A DNA stretch of 40,803 nt from Rhizobium sp. Q54 (GTDB lineage Bacteria; Pseudomonadota; Alphaproteobacteria; UBA828): NCBI GenBank assembly GCA_945892755.1, contig CAMDDO010000021.1, positions 1 through 40,803 on the forward strand. The letters run 5' to 3'. The translations under genes and the position numbers were made by a program. Below are positions 22,325 to 32,000 of the stretch, one piece after another (the first letter of the stretch is position 1; each line of letters begins with the position of its first letter). Under the pieces are notes generated by a model. It was not told the origin of the DNA. It worked only from the letters and a program-made list of their open reading frames with translations, and made no database searches.

Positions 22325-22659
22325 GGAACTTACCCTTGGTTAATATAGAGCAACGGCGCGGTGTCGAAGGTAGCGGTCCGCCGTCGCCCATTGGGGCTGA
22401 GGCACGGCAGGCTTCGCTGCGCTCCACGAGCGAAGGGCGGTGGGCCGGCCAGAGCATCTCCGATCGCTGCGCCACTTGCATTCCTCGACCACGTTAGGGC
22501 AATCGTCCGAACGGGCACGAGTTCTTGGCCATCTTCAACGCCAGGAGTTGTTCGAACAAAGCCACCAACAACTTATTAACGAGCCGAGAATAGACTGCTC
22601 TCGGCCGCATCGGTGAGTTCGCGCAAGCCAGATTTTCAGTTCCGTTGATGGAGGGCTCG
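22325..22659. other. Non-coding interval upstream of the DUF2726 gene
   Basis: About 335 bases without a supportable gene. The base composition is visibly less GC-rich than the flanks in places (for example around 22330-22346 and 22540-22600), and short open frames here look random. No clear promoter for the rightward gene was identified. No direct repeat of either tRNA 3' end was found. Confidence 0.5.
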
Positions 22660-23247
22660 GTGCCCGAACTGGGATTGGAGGACGGGATCCAAGGCGGAGC
22701 GTGGCTGCTAATCCTTGCGCTCGCCATTCTATTAGCCACTCAGGCCAGGCGCCTTTTGCCGCCACGACGACGAGGCCGCTTTCACACTCTTCACCGGCAA
22801 TCGAGAGCCGATCAGGACCGAGCGCCAGACCTCAGCGATATCGGGCGGCAACTGAGCGCGGTAATGGCGGCATCATTCCAAAAGCGGCGCGTGCTTAGCG
22901 CCTCGGAATACCGCGTCTTCAAGATCATTGAAGACGACTTGGCCGCTTTTCGCAGGGGTTACCGCGTCTTTGGGCAGACCAGCCTTGGCGAAATTCTACA
23001 ATCACCCAGCGCAGACGCGTTTCATTCGATTAACAGCAAGCGAGCCGACATCCTTGTGGTCGATCGCGGCGGCTGGCCAATTCTAGCCGTGGAGTATCAA
23101 GGTAGTGGGCATTACCAAGGCACGGCTGCGGCCCGGGACGCGATCAAGAAAGAAGCCCTACGCAAGGCGGGGGTGCGGTATGTCGAGGTTTGCGAGGCCG
23201 ACAGCGACGACCAAATTCGGTCTCGGGTGCGCGAGCAACTGGGCTGA
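22660..23247 (+). CDS. Membrane-anchored DUF2726 domain protein (restriction-endonuclease-like fold suspected)
   Basis: The predicted 195-residue protein has an N-terminal transmembrane helix (about residues 13-30, AWLLILALAILLATQ), a basic stretch (RRLLPPRRRGR) and a C-terminal DUF2726 domain (from RRVLSASEYRVFKIIE to the end). Within the domain, RADILVVDRGGWPILAVEYQG resembles a PD-(D/E)xK-type core with Asp130, Glu145 and Gln147 in place of Lys. RDAIKKEALRKAGVRYVEV is the typical family end. The GTG start at 22660 is preferred because GGAGG lies about 5 bases upstream. The ATG at 22648 is the alternative. It is the only plus-strand gene among leftward genes here and lies between two tRNA genes. 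Nuclease activity is an inference from the fold, not shown. Confidence 0.82.
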   Translation: MPELGLEDGIQGGAWLLILALAILLATQARRLLPPRRRGRFHTLHRQSRADQDRAPDLSDIGRQLSAVMAASFQKRRVLSASEYRVFKIIEDDLAAFRRGYRVFGQTSLGEILQSPSADAFHSINSKRADILVVDRGGWPILAVEYQGSGHYQGTAAARDAIKKEALRKAGVRYVEVCEADSDDQIRSRVREQLG

Positions 23248-23367
23248 CCCTGCTTCCAATCCCTACCGCCAAAGCACAATCCGCGGATGACGTATGCGTA
23301 CCACACGATAGTGGCTCCAGCCCGTCTACGCTCCTAACCGAGCTACGGGGGATACTCCTACGCCTAA

Positions 23368-23423
23368 TCGCCTTCGGGTGTCATGCCCTAGGGTGGTGGC
23401 CTGCTACCCAAAGCCGAAGGCGA
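23368..23423 (-). repeat. 10-bp perfect inverted repeat immediately 3' of tRNA-Val
   Basis: TCGCCTTCGG (23368-23377) and CCGAAGGCGA (23414-23423) are perfect complements separated by 36 bases that contain smaller stems, including the palindrome CCCTAGGG. The element begins 4 bases beyond the CCA end of tRNA-Val. It could terminate or help process the tRNA transcript, or be the remnant of an inserted element. No run of T follows, so it is not a standard intrinsic terminator. Confidence 0.5.
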
Positions 23424-23427
23424 AGCG

Positions 23428-23503
23428 TGGTGGGCGATGACGGACTCGAACCGCCGACATTCTCGGTGTAAACGAGACGCTCTACCAACTGAGCTAATCG
23501 CCC
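23428..23503 (-). tRNA. tRNA-Val(TAC)
   Basis: The complete cloverleaf has acceptor GGGCGAT/ATCGCCC and D arm GCTC/GAGC. The anticodon stem TCTCG/CGAGA encloses the loop TTTACAC (anticodon TAC). The T arm is GGCGG/CCGTC with the loop TTCGAGT. The discriminator is A and CCA is encoded at 23428-23430. Length is 76 bases with CCA. No strong promoter of its own was seen. A TAGGAT -10-like box lies upstream at about 23540, just after the hupB terminator. Confidence 0.97.
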
Positions 23504-23550
23504 GATCCGATCGCGCACCGGCACGGCGGCGACGGTGCGATCCTACACCC

Positions 23551-23589
23551 AAAACGCCGATGCCGGCCACCATCCGGCGGCCGGCATCG
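23551..23589 (-). terminator. Intrinsic terminator after hupB
   Basis: Arms of 11 bp (23558-23568 and 23579-23589, CGATGCCGGCC with its complement) enclose a 10-base loop. On the minus strand the stem is followed by GCG and then TTTT (23551-23554). It begins 34 bases after the hupB stop. Confidence 0.65.
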
Positions 23590-23623
23590 TGTTCGAGCCG
23601 AGGAGCCCTCGGCGGCCTCGCCG

Positions 23624-23899
23624 CTATCTGTTGACGGCTTCCTTCAGCGCCTTGCCGGCGCGGAATTTCGGCTGCTTGGACGCCGGGATCTTGATCTCGG
23701 CACCGGTCTGAGGATTGCGCCCCTTGGTCGCCTTGCGCTTGACCACGACGAACGTGCCGAAGCCGACCAAGCGAACTTCATCACCCTTTTTCAGGGCACC
23801 TTGAATCGTATCGAAAACCGAATCGACGGCGCGTGCGGCCTGCGTGTTGGAAAGCTCTACGTCGCCTGCGACGGACTTGACGAGATCATTCTTGTTCAC
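23624..23899 (-). CDS. hupB: HU family DNA-binding protein
   Basis: The 91-residue histone-like protein bends and compacts DNA. The family core is clear: NKNDLVKSVAG at the N-terminus, the DNA-binding arm motif GFGTFVVVKRKATKGRNPQTG and the C-terminal KPKFRAGKALKEAV-type end (here KQPKFRAGKALKEAVNR). The GTG start at 23899 gives the usual family length and the usual N-terminus (NKNDL after the start). A GGGGGT stretch 4 bases upstream could serve as ribosome binding site. The in-frame ATG at 23911 would add four residues and has no visible binding site. The gene is monocistronic, with a strong promoter and terminator of its own. Confidence 0.95.
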   Translation of the reverse strand: MNKNDLVKSVAGDVELSNTQAARAVDSVFDTIQGALKKGDEVRLVGFGTFVVVKRKATKGRNPQTGAEIKIPASKQPKFRAGKALKEAVNR

Positions 23900-23977
23900 C
23901 CGTACCCCCATGTGTGTTGGCGTGGACGTGTCCGAACTGCGAGGTGTCGCCGACGCGACTCGGCAGCACTGGCGCGC

Positions 23978-24007
23978 AGTGTAGAGCGCGATTTTTCACG
24001 GCGTCAA
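23978..24007 (-). promoter_or_regulatory. Sigma-70-type promoter for hupB
   Basis: On the minus strand TTGACG (24002-24007) and TACACT (23978-23983) are separated by 18 bases that include an A-rich tract. It lies about 80 bases upstream of the hupB start, downstream of the lon terminator, so HU is probably transcribed independently of lon. Confidence 0.7.
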
Positions 24008-24087
24008 CGCGCGATGCGCCGGAAACCCAGGGCTACCGCGCGATTCACGACGATTATGCGATTTCGACTCGGGCCAGGCCCGGAATC

Positions 24088-24122
24088 AAAAGGCGCGCCG
24101 GACGAAATTCACCCGGCGCGCC
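24088..24122 (-). terminator. Intrinsic terminator after lon
   Basis: A 10-bp perfect stem (24092-24101 GGCGCGCCGG and 24113-24122 CCGGCGCGCC) with an 11-base loop is followed on the minus strand by TTTT (24088-24091). It starts 16 bases after the lon stop. This is the clearest terminator in the window. Confidence 0.8.
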
Positions 24123-24138
24123 CCATGATCGACAAGAC

Positions 24139-26553
<2,415 letters not shown>

Positions 26554-26661
26554 CAGGACCTCGCCACTCTTCGGCGCTCGGCCGACCGTGGGCGGAAGCG
26601 CCGCAAGGCCGGGAGCCGAATGGGTTTCAAGTGGGCGTGATACCCCCCACAATCAAGGGGG

Positions 26662-27930
26662 TCAGGAGGCGGTCGACGCTGCTTCCTCGCGGCGTTCCGC
26701 GTAGATCAGAAGAGGCTTGGCGCGGCTCTCCACCACTTCGCGATTGATCACGACTTCTTCGACTAAGTCGTAGCTCGGCAGCTCGAACATGGTATCGAGC
26801 AGGATGGATTCGAGGATCGAACGCAGGCCGCGCGCGCCAGTTTTCCGGGCGATCGCCTTCTGCGCGACCTTCTCGAGCGCGTCCTCGGTGAAGGTCAGGC
26901 GCACGTCCTCCATGTCGAACAGCTTCTGGTATTGCTTGACCAGGGCGTTCTTCGGCTTGGTCAGGATGTCGATCAGCGCCCCCTCGTCGAGATCGTCGAG
27001 CGTCGCGATCACCGGCAGGCGGCCGACGAACTCGGGGATCAGACCGAATTTCAGCAAGTCTTCCGGCTCGATCTCGCGCAGGAGCTCGCCCGTGCGGCGC
27101 TCCTCGGGCGCGCGCACGTCGGCGCCGAAGCCGATCGAGGTGCCCCGGCCGCGCGCGGCGATGATCTTCTCGAGGCCCGAGAAGGCGCCGCCGCAGATGA
27201 ACAGGATGTTCGTGGTGTCGACCTGCAGGAATTCCTGCTGCGGATGCTTGCGCCCGCCCTGGGGCGGCACCGAGGCGATGGTGCCTTCCATGATCTTCAG
27301 GAGCGCCTGCTGCACGCCCTCGCCCGACACGTCGCGCGTGATCGACGGGTTGTCGGACTTGCGCGCGATCTTGTCGACCTCGTCGAGATAGACAATGCCA
27401 CGCTGCGCGCGCTCGACGTTATAGTCGGCCGCCTGCAGCAATTTCAGGATGATGTTCTCGACGTCCTCGCCGACATAACCGGCCTCGGTCAACGTGGTCG
27501 CGTCGGCCATGGTGAAAGGCACATCGAGGATGCGCGCCAGCGTCTGCGCCAGCAGCGTCTTGCCACAGCCGGTCGGGCCGGCCAGCAATATGTTCGACTT
27601 CGCGAGCTCGACCTCGCTCGCCTTGCCGCCATGGGCGAGGCGCTTGTAGTGATTGTGGACGGCGACCGAAAGAACCTTCTTGGCGTGCTCCTGACCGATC
27701 ACATAGTCGTCCAATACGGCGCGAATCTCGGCCGGCACCGGCACGCCGTCCCGGCTCTTGACCCGCGTCGTCTTGTGCTCCTCACGGATGATATCCATGC
27801 AGAGCTCGACGCACTCGTCGCAAATGAACACGGTCGGACCCGCGATCAGCTTGCGGACTTCGTGTTGGCTCTTGCCGCAGAACGAGCAATAGAGCGTATT
27901 CTTCGAGTCACTGCCGCTGGACTTGTTCAT
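26662..27930 (-). CDS. clpX: ClpX, ATP-binding specificity subunit of ClpXP
   Basis: The 422-residue AAA+ unfoldase feeds tagged substrates to ClpP. An N-terminal zinc domain carries Cys15, Cys18, Cys37 and Cys40. Walker A is GPTGCGKT and Walker B is [10 protein letters not shown]. The pore loop GYVGEDVE, the RKH loop ([10 protein letters not shown]) and the IGF docking loop (GTSIGFGAD) that binds ClpP are all present, so the protein should be fully functional. ATG at 27930. A 226-base leader containing inverted repeats separates it from clpP on the same strand. Confidence 0.97.
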   Translation of the reverse strand: MNKSSGSDSKNTLYCSFCGKSQHEVRKLIAGPTVFICDECVELCMDIIREEHKTTRVKSRDGVPVPAEIRAVLDDYVIGQEHAKKVLSVAVHNHYKRLAHGGKASEVELAKSNILLAGPTGCGKTLLAQTLARILDVPFTMADATTLTEAGYVGEDVENIILKLLQAADYNVERAQRGIVYLDEVDKIARKSDNPSITRDVSGEGVQQALLKIMEGTIASVPPQGGRKHPQQEFLQVDTTNILFICGGAFSGLEKIIAARGRGTSIGFGADVRAPEERRTGELLREIEPEDLLKFGLIPEFVGRLPVIATLDDLDEGALIDILTKPKNALVKQYQKLFDMEDVRLTFTEDALEKVAQKAIARKTGARGLRSILESILLDTMFELPSYDLVEEVVINREVVESRAKPLLIYAERREEAASTAS

Positions 27931-28053
27931 GTCCGCACCGTCACTACCTCAGACCGAAGATCGTCTCGACCGGCGCCGCCGGCTCGGTCGGGCCGCAAGG
28001 CCCGGAAACACCTTCGAATCTTGTCACAGTTGAAAAGCGTGGCATCCACTTTC

Positions 28054-28129
28054 GTTGGTGTCTAGCCAAATCTCCTGTCCGGAGGGTTTGACTTGATCCC
28101 GATTCAACCCTAGCAGGCGTCACACCAAC
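28054..28129 (-). promoter_or_regulatory. Nested inverted repeats in the clpP-clpX gap (possible structured leader)
   Basis: Outer arms GTTGGTGT (28054-28061) and ACACCAAC (28122-28129) enclose a second near-perfect stem, AGGGTT[T]GA (28083-28091) with TTCAACCCT (28103-28111), and a small CTCC/GGAG hairpin (28072-28084) that competes with it. The whole 76-base element lies in the 226-base gap and would be in the transcript upstream of clpX. It is AT-richer than its surroundings. A role in clpX expression is inferred only. Confidence 0.4.
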
Positions 28130-28156
28130 AAAACCTTACCCATTCATAGTTAACAA

Positions 28157-28801
28157 TTATTTCGGCTTTTTCTCAGCCCCCTCATCGACAGGGGCGCGCT
28201 TGAAGATGACTTCGTCGACCAGGCCGAAAGCCTTGGAATCCTCGGGCGTCATGAACTTGTCGCGCTCCAGACTGTCTTCGATCACGGCCATCGGCTGTTT
28301 GGTGTGGTGAACGTAGATTTCGTTCAGCCGCTTGCGCAGCGACAAGATTTCGCGGGCATGTATTTCGATGTCGGTCGCCTGGCCTTGGAAGCCGCCCGAA
28401 GGCTGATGCAGCATGATGCGCGCATTGGGCAGCGAGAAGCGCTGGCCGGCCGCTCCGGCGCAAAGCAGCAAGGATCCCATGGACGCCGCCTGACCGATCA
28501 CCAGCGTCGCGACCGCGGGGCGGATGTACTGCATCGTGTCGTAAATCGCGAGCCCGGCCGTCACCAAGCCACCCGGCGAGTTGATATAAACCGAGATGTC
28601 CTTGGTCGGATTCTCCGATTCGAGGAACAGGAACTGCGCCGCGATCAGGCTCGCCATTTCATCATGAATCGGCCCGGTGATGAAAATGATGCGCTCCTTG
28701 AGCAGCCGCGAGTAGATGTCGTAGGCGCGCTCGCCGCGGTTGGTCTGCTCGACGACCATGGGGACCAAGACGTTGCCATAGGTTTCGATGATGTCCGCCA
28801 A
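28157..28801 (-). CDS. clpP: ClpP, proteolytic subunit of Clp protease
   Basis: The 214-residue serine protease subunit forms the tetradecameric chamber used by ClpX. The catalytic triad is Ser107 ([10 protein letters not shown]), His132 (RIMLHQPSG) and Asp181 (SLERDKFM). The start is a TTG at 28801: AGGAG lies 8 bases upstream, and the residues it adds ([15 protein letters not shown]) match the family N-terminus, whereas the first in-frame ATG would remove them. It lies 70 bases downstream of tig, in the standard tig-clpP-clpX-lon order. Confidence 0.96.
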   Translation of the reverse strand: MADIIETYGNVLVPMVVEQTNRGERAYDIYSRLLKERIIFITGPIHDEMASLIAAQFLFLESENPTKDISVYINSPGGLVTAGLAIYDTMQYIRPAVATLVIGQAASMGSLLLCAGAAGQRFSLPNARIMLHQPSGGFQGQATDIEIHAREILSLRKRLNEIYVHHTKQPMAVIEDSLERDKFMTPEDSKAFGLVDEVIFKRAPVDEGAEKKPK

Positions 28802-28871
28802 GTCGGTGTCTCCTGATGATTGAAGCGGGGAAGGCCGGCGCGTGAGTGGCGCGCGGTATTGGTCGAGCCGA

Positions 28872-30221
28872 TCAGGCGCCGGACGCGCCTTCTGCTTCGT
28901 CGTCGTCGGGGTCCTTCAAAAGCTCGGCCGGGCTGACCGGCTTGTCGGTCACCTTTGCCTGCTTGAACATATAGTCCACCGTCTTCTCCTCGAACACCGG
29001 CGCGCGGAAGCGATCCAAGGCGTTCGGGTTGTTCCGGTAGAAGTCGAGCACCTGCTTAGGCTGGGCGAACGCGCCCGCGCTCTGCATGGCGGCCTGCAGC
29101 AGGTCTTCCCGTTCGACCGTGATGCCGTTCTGTCGTCCAATCTCGGCAAGCAGAAGCCCAAGCCTCACGCGCCGCTCGGCGATCTGGCGATATTCCACCT
29201 TGCCAGCCTCTTCGGCCTTGCCGATCACGGCTTCAAAGCTTGACTTGTTGCGCTCGACTTCGGCCTTGATCTGGCCCCAGATTTGCTCGAACTCCTGTTC
29301 CACCATGCTGGCCGGAACCTGGAAGTCGTAGCGCCTCGCCAGCTCGTCAAGGAGCTCGCGCTTGAGCTTGGCGCGCGAGACGTTCTGATAATCGTGGGCC
29401 AGCCGCTCGCGGACAGCCTTGCGCATGGCCTCCAGCGATTCGTGCTTGAAGCGTTTGGCCAGTTCGTCGTCGATCTGGCTCGGCTCGCGCTCGCGCAGCT
29501 CCTTCACCGTGACGGCGAAGCTGGCGTCCTTGCCGGCATATTCCTTGGCCTGATAGTCGGCCGGAAAGCGCACGTTGACGGTGCGCGCGTCGCCCGCCTT
29601 GGCGCCGACCAATTGGTCCTCGAAGCCGGGTATCAGCGCGCCCGAACCGAGCACGAGCTCGAAATCACTCGCCGTGCCGCCCTCGAAGAGCTTGCCCTCG
29701 ATCGAGCCCTCGAAATCGATCACGCATTGATCGCCCGACGCGGCGGCGCGCGCCTCCTCGACCTTCCGATAGCGACGATCGGAATCGGCGACGCGCTGGA
29801 GCGCCGCCTCGATCTCGGCGTCGCCGGGCTCGGCGACTTCGCGGCTCAATGCGAGATCCGAGAAACTGCCAAGCTCGACCGCCGGCAGAATCTCGAAGCC
29901 CATCTTGAACTCGAGGTCCTTGCCCGAATCATAGCGCGTGATTTCGACGGTCGGCTGCGTCGCCGGACGAACCTTGCTGTCGGCGATCGCCTTCGCCGAA
30001 TTGTCCTGAATCTGCTTCTCGATCACCTCCGAGAGCACGGCGCCGTGGAAGCGCTGACGCACGACCGCGAGCGGCACCTTTCCAGGCCGGAAGCCCTTCA
30101 GCTTGACCGTCTTGCTCATCTGGACCAGGCGGCGCTCGACCGCGGCGTTCAAATCATTGGCCGGGATCACCACCTTCAGCTCCCGCTTCAGCCCCTCCGA
30201 CAGGGTTTCTGTCACCTGCAT
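28872..30221 (-). CDS. tig: Trigger factor
   Basis: The 449-residue ribosome-associated chaperone and prolyl isomerase has an N-terminal ribosome-binding domain whose signature is visible as [19 protein letters not shown] (about residues 39-57, containing the GFRxGKxP loop). An FKBP-type domain follows (about 160-245), then a helical C-terminal domain. The C-terminus ends in an acidic tail ([13 protein letters not shown]). ATG at 30221, with AAGGAG 11 bases upstream, a rather long spacer. It is the first gene of the tig-clpP pair. Confidence 0.97.
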   Translation of the reverse strand: MQVTETLSEGLKRELKVVIPANDLNAAVERRLVQMSKTVKLKGFRPGKVPLAVVRQRFHGAVLSEVIEKQIQDNSAKAIADSKVRPATQPTVEITRYDSGKDLEFKMGFEILPAVELGSFSDLALSREVAEPGDAEIEAALQRVADSDRRYRKVEEARAAASGDQCVIDFEGSIEGKLFEGGTASDFELVLGSGALIPGFEDQLVGAKAGDARTVNVRFPADYQAKEYAGKDASFAVTVKELREREPSQIDDELAKRFKHESLEAMRKAVRERLAHDYQNVSRAKLKRELLDELARRYDFQVPASMVEQEFEQIWGQIKAEVERNKSSFEAVIGKAEEAGKVEYRQIAERRVRLGLLLAEIGRQNGITVEREDLLQAAMQSAGAFAQPKQVLDFYRNNPNALDRFRAPVFEEKTVDYMFKQAKVTDKPVSPAELLKDPDDDEAEGASGA

Positions 30222-30327
30222 AACGTCGCGCGCTCCTTGGACGATGTTTCGTTGATCCGCTCGAGCCGCCCGGTCGGGCGGGGCATCAATTGTCCGGCTT
30301 GACCGACAGGACGGGCGCCCAGGGATA

Positions 30328-30411
30328 TGGTGCGGGCGAAGGGACTTGAACCCCCACGACTTGCGTCACCAGATCCTAAGTCTGGCGTGTCTACCATTCC
30401 ACCACGCCCGC
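30328..30411 (-). tRNA. tRNA-Leu(TAG)
   Basis: The acceptor stem is GCGGGCG/CGCCCGC. The anticodon stem CCAGA/TCTGG encloses a loop holding TAG. A long variable arm (TGACGCAAGTCG) is as expected for a class II tRNA, and the T loop is TTCAAGT. The discriminator is A and CCA is encoded at 30328-30330. Length is 84 bases including CCA. It has its own promoter at 30511-30539. Confidence 0.96.
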
Positions 30412-30510
30412 TCCTTCTTCAGCCGCCGAGGTCGAACCCTCCCGCCATTGCCTTGCTCCATCGGCCCCTAAGGCCGCGACGCGGCCAGCGCGTCGAATTG
30501 CGAATCAGGC

Positions 30511-30539
30511 ACTTTACGTGGGGAACGCCAGCGGCTCAA
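30511..30539 (-). promoter_or_regulatory. Sigma-70-type promoter for tRNA-Leu
   Basis: On the minus strand TTGAGC (30534-30539) and TAAAGT (30511-30516) are spaced by exactly 17 bases. The box pair lies about 100 bases upstream of the tRNA, implying a leader of about 90 bases that must be removed. The element is close to the end of the malonyl-CoA decarboxylase gene (stop at 30582). Confidence 0.55.
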
Positions 30540-30581
30540 GAGCCAGCACGACGATACCTCCCGAAGGCGGAAAGCGGCACC

Positions 30582-32000
30582 TCATCCGATCAAGGCCTTC
30601 ACCGCCGGCGTGGCCGCGATGCGGCCCTCGCCCCGATAGGCCTCGTGATTGGCTTCGATCTCCTCCGGTCGATAGCGATAATTGACCATGACGCCGAAAG
30701 ATTGCTTAAGGCCGTTCGACGAGGTGTCAGCCAGCCAGTTCAGCCGCTCGACCCTTGCGCCATTGTTGAGGTGGAAGCGCGCCACACGGTCGACCGGCTC
30801 GTCGCCCTGCTTGGCGATCAGCAAATAACGCGCGGCCAGCCGCAGCATTACTGGTTGCAGGGCATCGGCCAAGTCGTGATCGCGCGGCCAGGCGCCATCG
30901 AGCAGTTTGCGCAACAGCTCGGCGCCAACCTCGCCGGTGCCAAAGCCGCGCAAGGCCTTGGCCGCTTGCGGGGTCAGCAGCGTGTCGTCGCCCGCGGCGA
31001 TGCGACGTTCGACCCAACTCCGAAAGCCCGGCAGCGGCGAAAGCGTGGCAAAGATCTTGAGCGCGGGCAGCTCGCGCGCCAGGTCATCGAGCACGCGTTT
31101 GATCAGAAAGGCGCCGAATGACAGGCCGATCAGGCCACGCTGGGCGTTGGAAATCGAATAGAAAATCGCGGTGTCCGCGCTTTTCGGATCATCCGGCGGG
31201 GCATCCTTGTCGAGCAACGCCTGGATGTTGTCCGCCATGCCGTCGACCAAGGCGACCTCGACGAAGATCAACGGCTCCTCCGGCATGCTCGGGTGAAAGA
31301 ACGCGAAGAAGCGCCGATCGGAGTCGAGGCGATTCTTCAGGTCCCGCCACGAGCGCACGCGGTGCACCGCCTCATAGGCGGCAAGCTTTTCCAGCAGCGC
31401 GGCGGGCGCCCGCCACGTGATGCGCTCCAGGCTCAAGAGGCCGATATCGAACCAGCCGGTCAGCAGCTCGCGCAGATTGTCGTCGAGCGCGTTCAATGCC
31501 GGGTCTTCGCCTATCACCTCGCGCAGCTCTGTCCGAAGATCGACAACAAACTTAACACCACTTGGCAATGCATTGAATTGCGCAAGTAAATTTACATAGG
31601 GCGGCATCAGGACCGCGCGCAGTCGTGCTTCGGCCTTAAGGCGGGCCTCCGGGTCAGCGCCGGCCTTTCCGAACGCCTCAATCATTTTATGTATCGCATT
31701 TGTGTCGGCCGTGAATTCATTGGCCAACAAGAAAAAAAATCGCTCGCGGCCGATCCGGCTAAGGGCCAGATAGGCGCGGCCAAGCTCGGCCGCCCGAGCG
31801 CGCGCCGATACCTCGCCGCCCTTGCCCTCGATGCAGGCGGCGATCTGGCACTTGAGATTGGCGATATCCTCGTCCGGCAAATCGGGCCGGAGCGGCGGTT
31901 GGCTTGGCAGGCGACCGGCCGACGTCAGGTCACGCCAGGCCGAGCGCACCCGGCTGAACACGCGCTCGAAGCGCGCCGTTCGTCCCTCATCGACCGCCAT
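30582..32000 (-). CDS. Malonyl-CoA decarboxylase
   Basis: The 472-residue enzyme converts malonyl-CoA to acetyl-CoA and CO2, lowering the fatty-acid precursor pool or allowing growth on malonate. Family features are an N-terminal helical domain (1-190) and then the catalytic domain with FFHPSMPEEPLIFVEVAL, FYSISNAQRGL (280-290, catalytic Ser region), FATLSPLPGF and RFHLNNGARVERLNWLAD with the probable catalytic His410. SFGVMVNYRY closes the domain. The ATG at 32000 is preferred for the GGAG 7 bases upstream. An ATG at 32021 gives seven more residues. It overlaps the end of nnr by 14 bases, so the two are co-transcribed. No malonate-uptake genes are nearby. Confidence 0.93.
   Translation of the reverse strand: MAVDEGRTARFERVFSRVRSAWRDLTSAGRLPSQPPLRPDLPDEDIANLKCQIAACIEGKGGEVSARARAAELGRAYLALSRIGRERFFFLLANEFTADTNAIHKMIEAFGKAGADPEARLKAEARLRAVLMPPYVNLLAQFNALPSGVKFVVDLRTELREVIGEDPALNALDDNLRELLTGWFDIGLLSLERITWRAPAALLEKLAAYEAVHRVRSWRDLKNRLDSDRRFFAFFHPSMPEEPLIFVEVALVDGMADNIQALLDKDAPPDDPKSADTAIFYSISNAQRGLIGLSFGAFLIKRVLDDLARELPALKIFATLSPLPGFRSWVERRIAAGDDTLLTPQAAKALRGFGTGEVGAELLRKLLDGAWPRDHDLADALQPVMLRLAARYLLIAKQGDEPVDRVARFHLNNGARVERLNWLADTSSNGLKQSFGVMVNYRYRPEEIEANHEAYRGEGRIAATPAVKALIG

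Noticed and set aside
23330-23350. Stretch resembling the D-arm side of tRNA-Asp (CTAACC-like followed by GAGCTACG)
   Set aside because: The similarity is too short, and no acceptor, anticodon or T arm can be built around it.
22249-23427. Direct repeat of the tRNA-Val 3' end marking an att site
   Set aside because: I looked for the tRNA-Val 3' sequence in the interval and found no convincing copy. The island idea rests on composition and orientation only.
26554-26652. Longer Lon start adding an N-terminal extension
   Set aside because: The added residues are not Lon-like, and a good GAGG ribosome binding site precedes the ATG at 26553.
26554-26661. Heat-shock (sigma-32) promoter for lon
   Set aside because: CTTGA-like boxes occur, but no -10 box of the expected type is found at a proper distance.
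26643-26661. CCCCC/GGGGG hairpin after clpX as terminator
   Set aside because: It has only five pairs and no T-run, so it is not a convincing intrinsic terminator.
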